A stretch of 32,127 nt of DNA from an uncultured Methanomicrobiales archaeon (GCA_937892275.1 CALAVG010000324.1:1-32127), one strand, 5' to 3'; counted from the first letter of the stretch, positions 14,369-23,706 are shown. Numbers and translations are program-made. Notes: generated by a model not told the origin, from the sequence alone.

Positions 14369-15092
14369 CGGCGAATAAGGGTGAACCTAGGATCATTGTG
14401 ATCAGGAACCCTATCGTCAGAGGCACGAGGAACGGTATCATCAGAGCTACCCTAACGTGATCCTCGTCTGTTTCTTCAAGGGTCCACACGAAAGAGGATT
14501 CCGCATCCTCCTTGGTCGTGACATAAGACGATATCCTTGTACCTCCGGACCTGCGGAGATTCACGATCACAGCGTACACCGTCGATATTATGACGGCGAT
14601 GAAGAACGCCGAGAACACAGGGTTGAACATCAGGCTAGTAGGATATACTGGATCCCAGAACACGTACGGGACTTCCGGATATGCCGGGAACAAGAACGAC
14701 AGTGTAACCAACGCCTTCACGTCGGCGCCTCCCTTCATGGTACCCAGCAGGAACATGCTCAGGAACAGCACCGTCATCACAGCGGTGACTATCGGATACG
14801 GACTCGATGACACCGCCGATGATGCAATCATCAGGGACAATCCCAGAATGATGATGGCCGCGGACACCTTCCCCTGCACCCTCTCACTGAACATGAATAG
14901 CATGAACATCAGATAGCCTGCGGCACAGAGTATCCCACCAATGATATCATCCGAAAACAGCGCCACGACCATCCCCATGGTACCGATTATCATCCAGTGC
15001 ACATCGGATATCTCCCTGGAGCGCACATCGTATACCGAAGCGGATATCAGTACCGCGGCAACCGCTACGAGGATGATCGATTCTACGGGCAT
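14361..15092 (-). CDS. A24 aspartic prepilin/preflagellin peptidase
   Basis: Encodes 243 residues of polytopic membrane protein with about six to seven helices. The two catalytic aspartates of the GxGD family are present: Asp22 in VYDVRSREISD and Asp124 in GGADVKALV. It removes class III signal peptides from archaellins or pilins at the membrane. A soluble loop (about 180-210, RSGGTRISSYVTTKEDAESS) between the core and the last helices resembles the insert of archaeal FlaK/PibD-type enzymes. No pilin genes are adjacent. The promoter is shared divergently with the MscS gene. Confidence 0.88.
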   Translation of the reverse strand: MPVESIILVAVAAVLISASVYDVRSREISDVHWMIIGTMGMVVALFSDDIIGGILCAAGYLMFMLFMFSERVQGKVSAAIIILGLSLMIASSAVSSSPYPIVTAVMTVLFLSMFLLGTMKGGADVKALVTLSFLFPAYPEVPYVFWDPVYPTSLMFNPVFSAFFIAVIISTVYAVIVNLRRSGGTRISSYVTTKEDAESSFVWTLEETDEDHVRVALMIPFLVPLTIGFLITMILGSPLFAVI

Positions 15093-15142
15093 CGCGTCTT
15101 CATTTTCATATCTTATTTTTAACAGGTTGCCTATCCCGTACC

Positions 15143-16735
15143 ATGGAAAGAAGATTGATCGCAGTGGTCGTCCTCGCGGCCCTTATCCTCGGTATGGTAT
15201 CGCCCATCCTTGTCCAGGACTCCGATGCCCTGGATTCCGATGATTATTACATCACCATACCTGGTACGCAGGCACCCAGCAAGCACATCGACATTACGAT
15301 GGGCAACGGAGAGAGCAGGATGTGGAAGCTCTGCGTCATCAACGCTTCCGAGAAGTATCTGGACGTTTCGTTCGATTCATCCTCGGATACCAAGTCGGTG
15401 AAGGTCGCCGACATCCCCGAGGCCACCCTGATTGGTCCCGAAGGTTCATCCGAACCCTCCGTAGCGAAAGGTGACCTGACGATCAAGGTCGACCAGAACT
15501 CGGACGCTTATGATTCCGTCTCGGTGGATATCACCGTGTACGTCGTGGATGCGGCCGATCCGGAGCAGATCTCCGAGACCCATGTCTATTTCGACATCGA
15601 GGTCACCTCCATTTACGATGCGAGCGGGATGTACAACAAGTTCTTCGGGCTGATCCCCAACACACTCCCCGCACCGTTCAATTCCCCGATCGTCCCTGCG
15701 ATCGTCAGCATACTCGTCTACGGATTCATCGCATGGATCGTCGGTACGCTCATCCTCAAGAAAATAGCTAAGATCATCGGAAGGAACACCTCGGAGAAGG
15801 AGGCGACGAACTTCGAGAGGGCCACGAAATGGCCGATTGTCATGCTGACCATGGTCCTGACCCTCAACACCGGTCTGCTCATAATGGACGCCGGTTCATC
15901 ATTGATCTCACAGACATCCTTCGTGACGTACATTCTGTCCGTGATACTGGTGAGCACCATCCTATGGAAGATCTACATGCAAATCGTGAGATCCGTATTC
16001 CGCAAGATAGAGAAGGCCCATGCCGATTCCACAATCGACACCTCCCTCATCCCGCTGTTCAGGATGATAGGTATGATATTCTTCTGGGTGGGAGGCACAT
16101 CCGCCATCCTTGCAGGATTCGGAGTGGACCTCCAGGGAATCCTGGTGAGCGCTGGAGTGATATCATTGGGTATCACGCTCGGTGCACAGAACGTGCTGTC
16201 GCAGTTCTTCAGCGGAATACTCATACTCGTGAACAGACCGTTCAAGACGGGCGACTTCCTGAAGATCAACGACAAGGTATACGTTGTAAGGAAGGTCAGA
16301 CTGATGTACACCGAGTTCAAGAACTGGGGAGGGGATGAGATTATCACGATGCCCAACAACGTCGTCACATCCGCAACAATCAGCAACATGACCAAGGGAG
16401 ACGTTATCTGCAGACAGTACGTCTACTTCTCCGTGGCATACGGAACGGATCTGAAGAAGGCCCAGGAGATCATGGTCGAGGCCGCGAAGAAGTGCGACCT
16501 CGTCGTACAGGATGCGGACCACGACATCGGTACTAGGATCACCGACTTCCTCTCGTCCGGAATCGAGCTGAGATTGTCAGTCTACACACCGACCTTCGAC
16601 GATACCGGAGAGGCGGCAGGAAAGCTCAGAGGACTCGTGTACGAGGCATTTGCCGAGAACGACATCGAGATCCCCTACGACAGGGTCCAGATCGATATCC
16701 TCTCTGACCGTACCGAAAAGGTATCAAACTCCTGA
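15143..16735 (+). CDS. mscS: MscS-family mechanosensitive ion channel with extracytoplasmic N-terminal domain
   Basis: Encodes 530 residues. A signal peptide (1-29, LIAVVVLAALILGMVSPIL) leads to an acidic, beta-rich extracytoplasmic domain (30-160). Membrane helices follow near 185-207, 230-250, 260-280 and 310-330, then the pore helix and beta domain: GVISLGITLGAQNVLSQF, then SGILILVNRPFKTGDF and IITMPNNVV. The protein should release solutes under hypo-osmotic stress. The extra N-terminal domain makes it larger than simple MscS (about 286 residues). It is transcribed alone, divergent from the prepilin peptidase. Confidence 0.93.
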   Translation: MERRLIAVVVLAALILGMVSPILVQDSDALDSDDYYITIPGTQAPSKHIDITMGNGESRMWKLCVINASEKYLDVSFDSSSDTKSVKVADIPEATLIGPEGSSEPSVAKGDLTIKVDQNSDAYDSVSVDITVYVVDAADPEQISETHVYFDIEVTSIYDASGMYNKFFGLIPNTLPAPFNSPIVPAIVSILVYGFIAWIVGTLILKKIAKIIGRNTSEKEATNFERATKWPIVMLTMVLTLNTGLLIMDAGSSLISQTSFVTYILSVILVSTILWKIYMQIVRSVFRKIEKAHADSTIDTSLIPLFRMIGMIFFWVGGTSAILAGFGVDLQGILVSAGVISLGITLGAQNVLSQFFSGILILVNRPFKTGDFLKINDKVYVVRKVRLMYTEFKNWGGDEIITMPNNVVTSATISNMTKGDVICRQYVYFSVAYGTDLKKAQEIMVEAAKKCDLVVQDADHDIGTRITDFLSSGIELRLSVYTPTFDDTGEAAGKLRGLVYEAFAENDIEIPYDRVQIDILSDRTEKVSNS

Positions 16736-16746
16736 GATAATTGCGG

Positions 16747-16824
16747 TTTTCCGTAATTTCTCAAACTTTTTACTACTCTTTCCATAATCATTTCTACGAA
16801 AACCACAGAATCTCCTACGGAAAG
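16747..16824. promoter_or_regulatory. Repeated TACGGAAA-type motifs upstream of the Lrp gene
   Basis: Three related sites occur before the TATA box: TTTTCCGTA at 16747-16755 (inverted), TACGAAAACC at 16795-16804 and TACGGAAAG at 16816-16824. The last two are 21 bases apart, two helical turns. Lrp/AsnC octamers typically bind such phased sites near their own promoters, so autoregulation is a reasonable guess. Confidence 0.4.
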
Positions 16825-16833
16825 CAGTCATCA

Positions 16834-16843
16834 TTTTTATACA
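16834..16843 (+). promoter_or_regulatory. TATA box of the lrp-lysine operon
   Basis: TTTTTATACA lies about 27-36 bases before the ATG at 16870, the classical spacing for a leaderless or nearly leaderless archaeal transcript. Confidence 0.6.
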
Positions 16844-16869
16844 ATGAGCATTTAACCCAGCCCACAGTG

Positions 16870-17298
16870 ATGAATATGATCGACAACCTGGACAAGAAGA
16901 TCATCGAGATCATGAAGAAGGACTCCAGATGCCCGTTCGTGGAGATTGCGAACCAGCTAGGGGTCTCTGAAGGAACCATACGCAGCAGGGTCCACAGGAT
17001 GACCGACGAAGGTATCATCCGCGGATTCACTATCAAGACCAGCTCTAGGAACGTGAAGGCCCTCGTGGAGATCAGGATCGACGTGAACACCGACACTCAG
17101 GGCATCGCGAAGGAACTGGCCAGCTATGACGGGGTGACCGAGGTATTCGAGGTCACCGGGGACCAGGATATCATCGCCATTGTCGATGTGGAATCATCAC
17201 AGTATCTGAACGAGATCATCGAGCGCATCAGGCGCTACGATAACATCCTGAGTACGCGTACCCGCATCATACTCAAGGAGCACTTCGGGGAGGCATGA
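16870..17298 (+). CDS. Lrp/AsnC-family transcriptional regulator at the head of the lysine operon
   Basis: Encodes 142 residues from ATG 16870; the longer open frame upstream covers the TATA box and lacks homologous character. The N-terminal helix-turn-helix reads LDKKIIEIMKKDSRCPFVEIA then LGVSEGTIRSRVHRM, and the C-terminal RAM ligand-binding domain contains VFEVTGDQDIIAIVDV. It lies three bases before dapA on the same strand, so it is probably the first gene of the transcript. By analogy with Sulfolobus LysM it may control lysine synthesis in response to lysine; that is inference from position. A second ATG at 16876 is also possible. Confidence 0.92.
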   Translation: MNMIDNLDKKIIEIMKKDSRCPFVEIANQLGVSEGTIRSRVHRMTDEGIIRGFTIKTSSRNVKALVEIRIDVNTDTQGIAKELASYDGVTEVFEVTGDQDIIAIVDVESSQYLNEIIERIRRYDNILSTRTRIILKEHFGEA

Positions 17299-17301
17299 AG
17301 T

Positions 17302-18171
17302 ATGTTCGCAGGAACAGGAACGGCACTTATCACTCCGTTCGGTAAGGACAGAAAGATAGACGAGGAAGCATTGAGGAGACTGGTTAACTTCCAGGAGGAG
17401 AACGGAGTGGATGTTCTCATCCCCTGCGGTTCCACCGGAGAATCGGCCACGCTTTCTCACGAGGAGCACATACACGTCATCGAGATCGTAAGGGACGAGG
17501 CCAAGAAGGCCAAGATCCTCGCCGGTGCCGGAAGTAACAGCACATCCGAAGCGGTCATGCTCAGCAAGGGTGCCGAGGACCTCGGAGTCGACGGTATCCT
17601 GTCGATCTCCCCCTATTACATCAAGCCCACCCAGGAAGGGCTCTATCAGCATTACAAGGCCATCCAGGAGGCCATCGACATCCCAGTCATCGTATACAAC
17701 GTACCGGGAAGGACCAGCACCAACGTCAACGTGGACACCATACTCAGACTTGCAGAGCTCCCCGGTATCGCAGGTGTCAAGGAAGCTAGCGGGAACTTCT
17801 CGCAGATCATGGACATCCTCGCCAACAAGCCCGCGGACTTCGAGGTGCTCAGCGGGGACGACGGACTCACACTGGGTCTTCTGTGCCTCGGTGCCGACGG
17901 AGTCATATCTGTCGCATCCAACTGCTGCCCAGGACTCCTATCCAACATGGTGCGCAGCGCAAGGAGCGGCGACGTGAGCACGGCAAGGGAGATCCACGAG
18001 AGACTGCTCCCGCTGTTCTCCGCACTGTTCTGCGAATCCAACCCTATACCTATCAAGTACGCCATGGGAAGGATGGGATTCGGCGACGGTGTACCACGTC
18101 TGCCATTGACCGAACTCAGCGATAGGGGAAAGGCAATCCTAGACCCCGTATTGGACTCATTGGGACTCTGA
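17302..18171 (+). CDS. dapA: 4-hydroxy-tetrahydrodipicolinate synthase
   Basis: Encodes 289 residues, the usual length. It condenses pyruvate with aspartate semialdehyde, the committed step of lysine synthesis. GTALITPF opens the barrel. GSTGE is at 43-47, the proton-relay Tyr132 is in VIVYNVPGRT, and the Schiff-base Lys160 is in AGVKEASG, positions nearly identical to the E. coli enzyme. GGGGAGG stands eight to ten bases before the ATG. It is closely coupled to the upstream regulator and to dapB nine bases downstream. The KDG-aldolase relatives share the fold, but the surrounding dap genes settle the assignment. Confidence 0.96.
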   Translation: MFAGTGTALITPFGKDRKIDEEALRRLVNFQEENGVDVLIPCGSTGESATLSHEEHIHVIEIVRDEAKKAKILAGAGSNSTSEAVMLSKGAEDLGVDGILSISPYYIKPTQEGLYQHYKAIQEAIDIPVIVYNVPGRTSTNVNVDTILRLAELPGIAGVKEASGNFSQIMDILANKPADFEVLSGDDGLTLGLLCLGADGVISVASNCCPGLLSNMVRSARSGDVSTAREIHERLLPLFSALFCESNPIPIKYAMGRMGFGDGVPRLPLTELSDRGKAILDPVLDSLGL

Positions 18172-18180
18172 GGTGGTGGA

Positions 18181-18960
18181 TTGATCACAGTAGTGGTCGG
18201 AGGCGCGACAGGCAAACTGGGCACGTTCGTATGCCAGAAGATCCTGGCATCCGAGGATATGAAGCTGATCGGAGGTACCGTGTCACCCAACGGGCCCCAT
18301 ATCGGAAAGGAGATTTACCCCGGCATCGTAGGTTCGTCACCCGACGATCTTGAAAAACTGCTGGAGGGCTGCGACGTCTACGTAGATCTGACCTCCCCCG
18401 TTGCAGCATCCAAGGTCGTTGCCGACATCCCGAAGAGCGGTGCGAACATCGTTCTGGGGACGACGGCGGTGGACCCGACGGTCATCGAGCAGATGAAGAG
18501 GAACATCGAATCGTGCAATACATCGGGATTGATCTCATCGAACTTCGCGATCGGAGTCAACGTCTTCTGGAAGATGTGCGAGATGATGGCCAAGTATCTG
18601 CCCGAATACGATATCGAGGTGATAGAGGCTCATCACAACCAGAAGAAGGATGCCCCCTCCGGTACCGCGATGGAAGCAGTCAGAAGACTGAGCCAGGCAT
18701 CCGGAATTGACGACATATCCTACGGCAGGGAAGGTGTCACGGGCCCGCGTAAAAAAGAAATATGCGTGCACTCCATCCGCGCCGGTGACATAATAGGGGA
18801 CCACACCGTGATCTTCGCCAGGAACAACGAGAGGATCGAGCTCACTCACAAAGCGATCTCCCGCGAGGTCTTCGCCGAAGGCTGCATCGAATCCATCAGA
18901 TGGCTCGCCGGCAAGAAGGACGGAAAGATCCATGACATGAACGAGGTGCTCGGGATATGA
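18181..18960 (+). CDS. dapB: 4-hydroxy-tetrahydrodipicolinate reductase
   Basis: Encodes 259 residues from a TTG start preceded by GAGGTGGTG, a strong ribosome binding site. The Rossmann loop is VVVGGATGKLG (4-14). The catalytic segment EAHHNQKKDAPSGTA (149-163) carries the conserved His pair and Lys. The enzyme reduces the DapA product with NAD(P)H to tetrahydrodipicolinate. Its stop overlaps the lysC start as ATGA, indicating translational coupling. Confidence 0.96.
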   Translation: MITVVVGGATGKLGTFVCQKILASEDMKLIGGTVSPNGPHIGKEIYPGIVGSSPDDLEKLLEGCDVYVDLTSPVAASKVVADIPKSGANIVLGTTAVDPTVIEQMKRNIESCNTSGLISSNFAIGVNVFWKMCEMMAKYLPEYDIEVIEAHHNQKKDAPSGTAMEAVRRLSQASGIDDISYGREGVTGPRKKEICVHSIRAGDIIGDHTVIFARNNERIELTHKAISREVFAEGCIESIRWLAGKKDGKIHDMNEVLGI

Positions 18961-20300
18961 TAACGGTTATGAAGTTCGGAGGGACCAGTGTAGGTTCCGC
19001 TGAGGCCATCCAGAGGGTTGCGAACATCATCGTCAACACCCAGGGAGATAAGGTGGTCGTCGCTTCGGCGATGTCCGGGATCACGAATTTCCTCGTACAG
19101 GTGGTGGACAGCCCCACCATGGATGTGGACGAGGTAGTCAAACAGTTCGCCGACAAGCACATTATGGCGGCTGAACAGATGTTCGACGAGAAGACCCTCG
19201 CCGATTTCAAGATCGAATTCAACGAGCGTCTGGCATTCTTCAAGCAGTGTCTGGAAGGGGATGTCAACGACGCTTATTACAAGGACCTCATCACCTCACA
19301 GGGGGAGAGGTTCTCCACGCTCATGATCACCTACTACCTCAGGAAAATGGGCTACGAGTCCGTTGCACTCACGGCGGAGACCGCCGGCATAGCCGCGACC
19401 GGACTCCCGCTCTCCGGATCCGCCGATCTGGAGATGACCGCAAGCGGAATGACGATGAAGGTTAGACCGCTGCTGTCGAAAGGTATCATCCCCGTCATAA
19501 CGGGATTCTACGGTATCAAGGACGGAGCGCCCCTCACATTCGGAAGAGGAGGTTCCGATTATTCAGCGGCAGTCGTCGCCAATGCGCTCGACGCCGATAT
19601 GCTGGAGATCTGGACGGATGTCGACGGTTTCATGACCGCCGATCCCAGGATCATCAAGAACGCGATCAAGATTGAGGAGATGACCTTCGGAGAAGCTGCA
19701 GAATTGGCATACTTCGGGGCCAAGGTCCTGCACCCCAGGACAATCGAGCCCGTGAGAATCAAGAGGATCCCGCTCAAGGTCAGGAACTCGTTCAGGCCCG
19801 AGGAACCCGGTACGCTCATCCACTCATTGAGGAAAAAGGGCAAGGGACTCCTCAAGAGCGTCGCAACGAAGAACGATCTTGCCATCGTCACGATCAGTTC
19901 GGCCGAGATAGCATACAGGCCGGAGCACACGGCCGAGATCATCGGCAGGATGGCAAGGGACAACGCTATCATCTACGCCATATCCACGTCGCTCTCTACG
20001 GTCGCTGTCCTCATCAGCAGCACCGATGTCGCTTCCATCATAACCGATCTGGAGGACATGAAGGGCAACGTCATCGAGAGGATCGATGTGAAGAACGGTA
20101 TGTCCCTCGTATGCTGCGTAGGTGACGACCTCCTGTCAAAGGCCGGAGTTACCGGTGATATCTTCACTGCCGTGAAGGAAGCGGGAGTCAACGTCGAGAT
20201 GATCTCCGAGGGAGCTTCGGAGGTGTCCCTCAACTTCGTCGTCCCCATGGGAATGGTCATGGACGTCGTTGCTGTGCTACATTCAAAGTACATAGGGTGA
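18957..20300 (+). CDS. lysC: Aspartate kinase
   Basis: Encodes 447 residues. The kinase domain begins VMKFGGTSVGS and contains TSQGERFSTLM, FGRGGSDYSA and WTDVDGFMTADPR. The C-terminal 130 residues form the paired ACT domains that normally bind lysine or threonine as feedback inhibitors (IDVKNGMSLVCCVGDDLL and VNVEMISEGASEVSLNFVV). Placement inside the lysine operon suggests a lysine-sensitive isoform. It starts in the ATGA overlap with dapB and ends overlapping a GTG of lysA. Aspartate semialdehyde dehydrogenase, the next enzyme, is not in the window. Confidence 0.95.
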   Translation: MITVMKFGGTSVGSAEAIQRVANIIVNTQGDKVVVASAMSGITNFLVQVVDSPTMDVDEVVKQFADKHIMAAEQMFDEKTLADFKIEFNERLAFFKQCLEGDVNDAYYKDLITSQGERFSTLMITYYLRKMGYESVALTAETAGIAATGLPLSGSADLEMTASGMTMKVRPLLSKGIIPVITGFYGIKDGAPLTFGRGGSDYSAAVVANALDADMLEIWTDVDGFMTADPRIIKNAIKIEEMTFGEAAELAYFGAKVLHPRTIEPVRIKRIPLKVRNSFRPEEPGTLIHSLRKKGKGLLKSVATKNDLAIVTISSAEIAYRPEHTAEIIGRMARDNAIIYAISTSLSTVAVLISSTDVASIITDLEDMKGNVIERIDVKNGMSLVCCVGDDLLSKAGVTGDIFTAVKEAGVNVEMISEGASEVSLNFVVPMGMVMDVVAVLHSKYIG

Positions 20301-20305
20301 ACGCG

Positions 20306-21565
20306 ATGATGCGCGATTTCGAATGCAAGAACGGCGTCATGATGATCGCCGGCAAGTCAGCCGTGGAGCTCGTAGAGGAATTCGGTTCCCCGATCTACGT
20401 CTGCGACGAAGCAAGGATAAGGGAGAACTACAGGAACATCCACGGTGCGTTCTCCAGATACATGGACACCAAGATCCACTACGCATGCAAGGCCAACACG
20501 AGCCTCGCTGTGCTGAGGATTCTCGAGCAGGAAGGTTCAGGGATCGATGCGGTCTCCATCGGAGAGGTCAAGACCTGTCTCAAAGCGGGATTCACGCCTG
20601 ACAGGATAATGTATACCGGAGTCAACGTCAGCGACAAGGAACTGAAAGAGGTCGCGGACCTCGGAGTGATGATCAACATCGATTCCATCTCCGAGATGGA
20701 GAGGCTCGCCAAGATATCGCCTCAGCACGAGATCTCCTTCCGTATCACGCCCGGAGTGGGTTCCGGCCACAGCGACAAGGTCATCACCGGATCCAAGGGT
20801 GCCAAGTTCGGTATCCCCCTCAGGGAGGTCATCGGCACATACGCCAGGGCGAAGGACCTGGGATTCAAGATCAAGGGCATACACGCCCATATTGGTTCCG
20901 GAGGACAGTCCGTAGAACCCTTCCTGGACATGATGCAGGTCATCGTTGATCTGGTAAACGAGATCAAGGAACTCGGCATCGACCTGGAGTTCATCGACAT
21001 GGGCGGAGGTATCGGAGTACCTTACAAGCCTCAGGAGGACGAGATGGACCTCAACGAGTTGGCATCCGAGATCACCGACATGATCGAGCAGCAGACCGAC
21101 ATCAAGACACTCATCCTGGAGCCCGGAAGATACATCGTATGCGATGCTGTTGTTCTCCTAACGAAGGTCAACGACGTCAAGGATGCAGGTACCAAGAAGT
21201 ACATCGGATGCGACGCAGGATTCAACACCCTCATCAGGCCCGCATTCTACGATTCGTTCCATTACGTGGCCATGGCCAACAAGTTCGGCAAGGCATGCGT
21301 GAGCAGGTACGACGTCGTCGGACCGATCTGCGAATCAGGAGATTACATGGCGCACGACCGTGTTCTGCCCGAACCAGTGGAAGGCGACATCATCGCCGTC
21401 TACAACGCCGGCGCATACGGATTCTCCATGTCATCCAATTACAATTCCAGGCCACTCTGCGGAGAGGTCCTTGTCAACGACGGAAAGGCGGAGCTCATCC
21501 GCGAACCCGAGACCATCGAAGAGCTCTGGAGACACCAGAGGATCCCCGAGAGGCTGATGAAATGA
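20306..21565 (+). CDS. lysA: Diaminopimelate decarboxylase
   Basis: Encodes about 419 residues of a fold-III PLP enzyme that decarboxylates meso-diaminopimelate to lysine. The PLP lysine sits in HYACKANTS. HAHIGSGG and MGGGIGVPY follow, then EPGRYIV, the substrate Cys-Glu motif CESGDYMAHDR, and YNAGAYGFSMSSNYNSR. AGGGTGA at 20294-20300 is the natural ribosome binding site for ATG 20306 or 20309. The GTG at 20297 would be three residues longer but buries that signal. The stop overlaps dapF as ATGA. Confidence 0.95.
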   Translation: MMRDFECKNGVMMIAGKSAVELVEEFGSPIYVCDEARIRENYRNIHGAFSRYMDTKIHYACKANTSLAVLRILEQEGSGIDAVSIGEVKTCLKAGFTPDRIMYTGVNVSDKELKEVADLGVMINIDSISEMERLAKISPQHEISFRITPGVGSGHSDKVITGSKGAKFGIPLREVIGTYARAKDLGFKIKGIHAHIGSGGQSVEPFLDMMQVIVDLVNEIKELGIDLEFIDMGGGIGVPYKPQEDEMDLNELASEITDMIEQQTDIKTLILEPGRYIVCDAVVLLTKVNDVKDAGTKKYIGCDAGFNTLIRPAFYDSFHYVAMANKFGKACVSRYDVVGPICESGDYMAHDRVLPEPVEGDIIAVYNAGAYGFSMSSNYNSRPLCGEVLVNDGKAELIREPETIEELWRHQRIPERLMK

Positions 21566-22407
21566 AATTCTGGAAGTATCACGGCATCGGTAACGACTTC
21601 GTCCTCCTGGACGGCTCCAAGGGAGACCTGGAGGTAGATATGGAATGGTGCAAGGGAGCATGCGACCGCCACTTCGGTATCGGAGGGGACGGAGTGCTCT
21701 ACATCCTCCCCGGAGAAGGCACCGACATCACAATGAGGATCATTAACGCCGACGGAACGGAAGCGGAGATGTGCGGCAACGGTATCAGGTGCGTCGCCAT
21801 CCACGCATACAACTTCGGCATCGTCAAGAAGGAGGAGTTCTCCATCCACACCATGGCAGGGGACCTCACCGCGAAGCTGACCATCAAGGACGGAAAGGCC
21901 GTAGGCGTTACGATAAACATGGGCGCACCCATCCTCGACGGAAGGTCCATCCCGATCGACTTCGACGGACGTTACATCAACGAGGACTTCGCCCTCATGA
22001 GGTACTTCTTCAAGGCGAACGCGGTTTCAATGGGGAATCCCCACTTCATCACATTCCAGGAGATGGACGACCCCACGATCGACACCCTCGGACCGCTCCT
22101 CGAGAGCCACAGGCTCTTCCCCAGGAAGACCAACGTGGAGTTCTGCAGGGTCATCGACGGTAAGATCTACATCAGGGTCTTCGAGAGAGGAGCGGGTTGG
22201 ACGCTCGCCTGCGGTACAGGTGCATGTGCCAGTACTGTTGCAGCAGCCCTCAACGGGCTCGTCCCCTACGATACTCCGATAGACGTCCATCTGCCCGGCG
22301 GATGGCTCAAGGTCACAGTGGACAAGGACCTGAAGTACGTCCTCATGGAAGGACCTGCGGAACTTGTCTTCGAAGGCGAACTCAACGCAGAATATGCGGG
22401 GTGCTGA
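21562..22407 (+). CDS. dapF: Diaminopimelate epimerase
   Basis: Encodes 281 residues from ATG 21562, which overlaps the lysA stop as ATGA. The much longer open frame starting inside lysA is a shadow. Both catalytic cysteines are present: Cys71 in MCGNGIRC and Cys217 in LACGTGACAS, with KYHGIGNDF at the start. The enzyme interconverts LL- and meso-diaminopimelate. The product here is probably used only for lysine, since Thermoplasmata have no peptidoglycan. Confidence 0.96.
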   Translation: MKFWKYHGIGNDFVLLDGSKGDLEVDMEWCKGACDRHFGIGGDGVLYILPGEGTDITMRIINADGTEAEMCGNGIRCVAIHAYNFGIVKKEEFSIHTMAGDLTAKLTIKDGKAVGVTINMGAPILDGRSIPIDFDGRYINEDFALMRYFFKANAVSMGNPHFITFQEMDDPTIDTLGPLLESHRLFPRKTNVEFCRVIDGKIYIRVFERGAGWTLACGTGACASTVAAALNGLVPYDTPIDVHLPGGWLKVTVDKDLKYVLMEGPAELVFEGELNAEYAGC

Positions 22408-22408
22408 A

Positions 22409-23575
22409 ATGACGAAATACGAACAGGCTGACAGGCTGAAGCAGATCCCTCCCTACCTCTTCGTGAGGCTCGAGAAGCTCTCGGCCGAGAAGAAGGAACA
22501 GGGTTGGGACATGATCGACTTCGGTATCGGGGACCCGGACCTTCCGGCACCCGAGTGCATAGTCGACGAGATGTGCAAGCAGGCACACGTGAACGACAAT
22601 CAGAAATACTCATCATCCGCGGGAGAGAAGGACCTGCGCAAGGCCGTCGCGGACTGGTACAAGAGAAGGTACGGACTGGATATCGATCCCGACACCCAGG
22701 TGTGCATCACCATCGGTTCCAAGGAAGGTATATTCAACATCGCACAGGCCTTCGTCAACGAAGGGGAGACGATCATCGCACCCTCGCCCGGATACCCCGT
22801 GTACTCCGGAGCGGCGACACTCTTCAACGAGGCCAAATGCGTTAAGGTACCGCTCAAGGCGGAGAACGATTGGCTCCTGGATGTCAACGACTGCCCCAAG
22901 GGCGCAAGGATGCTCTACCTGAACTACCCCAACAATCCTACGGGAGCAACATGCGACCTCGCATACCTGAAGAAGATCTACGACTGGTGCCAGAAGAACA
23001 ACACCATCCTCTGCTACGACAACGCTTACAGCGAGATGGTCTACGACGGATACCAGGCACCCTCCGCACTGGAGGCGGGACCCGACTGTATCGAGTTCGG
23101 ATCCTTCTCCAAGACGTTCAACATGACAGGTTTCAGACTGGGATACGCGGTAGGACACCCCGACCTCGTGGCAGGACTGAAGAAGTGCAAGGGTCAGATC
23201 GACTCCGGAGCACCCATCTTCACCCAGAAGGCCGGTATCAAGGCCCTGAGCCTCTACGGACCCAACGGGGAGACCCCTGCGGAGATCGCCAAGAACATGA
23301 AGATCTACTCCGAGAGGAGGGAGACCCTGGTCAACGGACTCAGGGAGCTCGGATTCGACGTGAAGATGCCCAAGGGTACCTTCTACGTATGGTTCAACTG
23401 CGGCATGCCCTCGGACGAGTTCACCCAGAAGATGATCGACATCGGAGTCATCGTCACACCCGGTACGGGATTCGGCGAGAGCTGCGAGGGATACATCAGA
23501 ATGACCGTCACCGAGCCTGTCGAGCGCATCAAGAAGGCGCTCGAGAGGATGAAGCAGAACAAATACATCGAGTGA
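22409..23575 (+). CDS. dapL: LL-diaminopimelate aminotransferase
   Basis: Encodes 388 residues of a class I/II PLP aminotransferase. DFGIGDPDLPAP begins the catalytic part; PSPGYPVYSG and LNYPNNPTGA follow, and the PLP lysine is Lys235 in SFSKTFNMTGFRLGYAVG. It converts tetrahydrodipicolinate to LL-diaminopimelate in one step, replacing the acylated intermediates. Sequence alone cannot separate DapL from related aminotransferases, but position between dapF and the operon terminator, and absence of dapD/dapC/dapE, support it. ATG 22409 with GGGGTG upstream follows the dapF stop by one base; the frame opening at 22364 is an artefact. Confidence 0.92.
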   Translation: MTKYEQADRLKQIPPYLFVRLEKLSAEKKEQGWDMIDFGIGDPDLPAPECIVDEMCKQAHVNDNQKYSSSAGEKDLRKAVADWYKRRYGLDIDPDTQVCITIGSKEGIFNIAQAFVNEGETIIAPSPGYPVYSGAATLFNEAKCVKVPLKAENDWLLDVNDCPKGARMLYLNYPNNPTGATCDLAYLKKIYDWCQKNNTILCYDNAYSEMVYDGYQAPSALEAGPDCIEFGSFSKTFNMTGFRLGYAVGHPDLVAGLKKCKGQIDSGAPIFTQKAGIKALSLYGPNGETPAEIAKNMKIYSERRETLVNGLRELGFDVKMPKGTFYVWFNCGMPSDEFTQKMIDIGVIVTPGTGFGESCEGYIRMTVTEPVERIKKALERMKQNKYIE

Positions 23576-23586
23576 TCCTTTTAAAC

Positions 23587-23607
23587 GAAGGGGTCCAGCA
23601 CCCCTTC
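23587..23607 (+). terminator. Hairpin terminator of the lysine operon
   Basis: GAAGGGG (23587-23593) and CCCCTTC (23601-23607) form a perfect seven-base stem with a seven-base loop, 12 bases after the dapL stop. Confidence 0.75.
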
Positions 23608-23653
23608 ATTCCTGAATCTTAGCATCACTATCTAAGAACCCTAGGCATCGATT

Positions 23654-23706
23654 CCGAAAGTGGAACTTGGATGTCTGGCACATCGATTTTCGGGTTGCAC
23701 TTTCGG
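23654..23706. repeat. Inverted repeat upstream of the radA promoter
   Basis: CCGAAAGTG at 23654-23662 and CACTTTCGG at 23698-23706 are perfect complements around 35 bases. Inside and beside them CATCGATT occurs twice in direct orientation (23646 and 23691 regions). Located just upstream of the radA TATA box; could be an operator. Confidence 0.4.

Noticed and set aside
16741..16869. 43-residue N-terminal extension of the Lrp regulator
   Set aside because: It covers the TATA box and repeated motifs, and Lrp proteins begin just before the LDKKIIEIM helix.
21139..21561. Long N-terminal extension of dapF
   Set aside because: It reads out of frame through lysA as Arg-rich nonsense. The true start is ATG 21562 at an ATGA overlap with KYHGIGNDF following directly.
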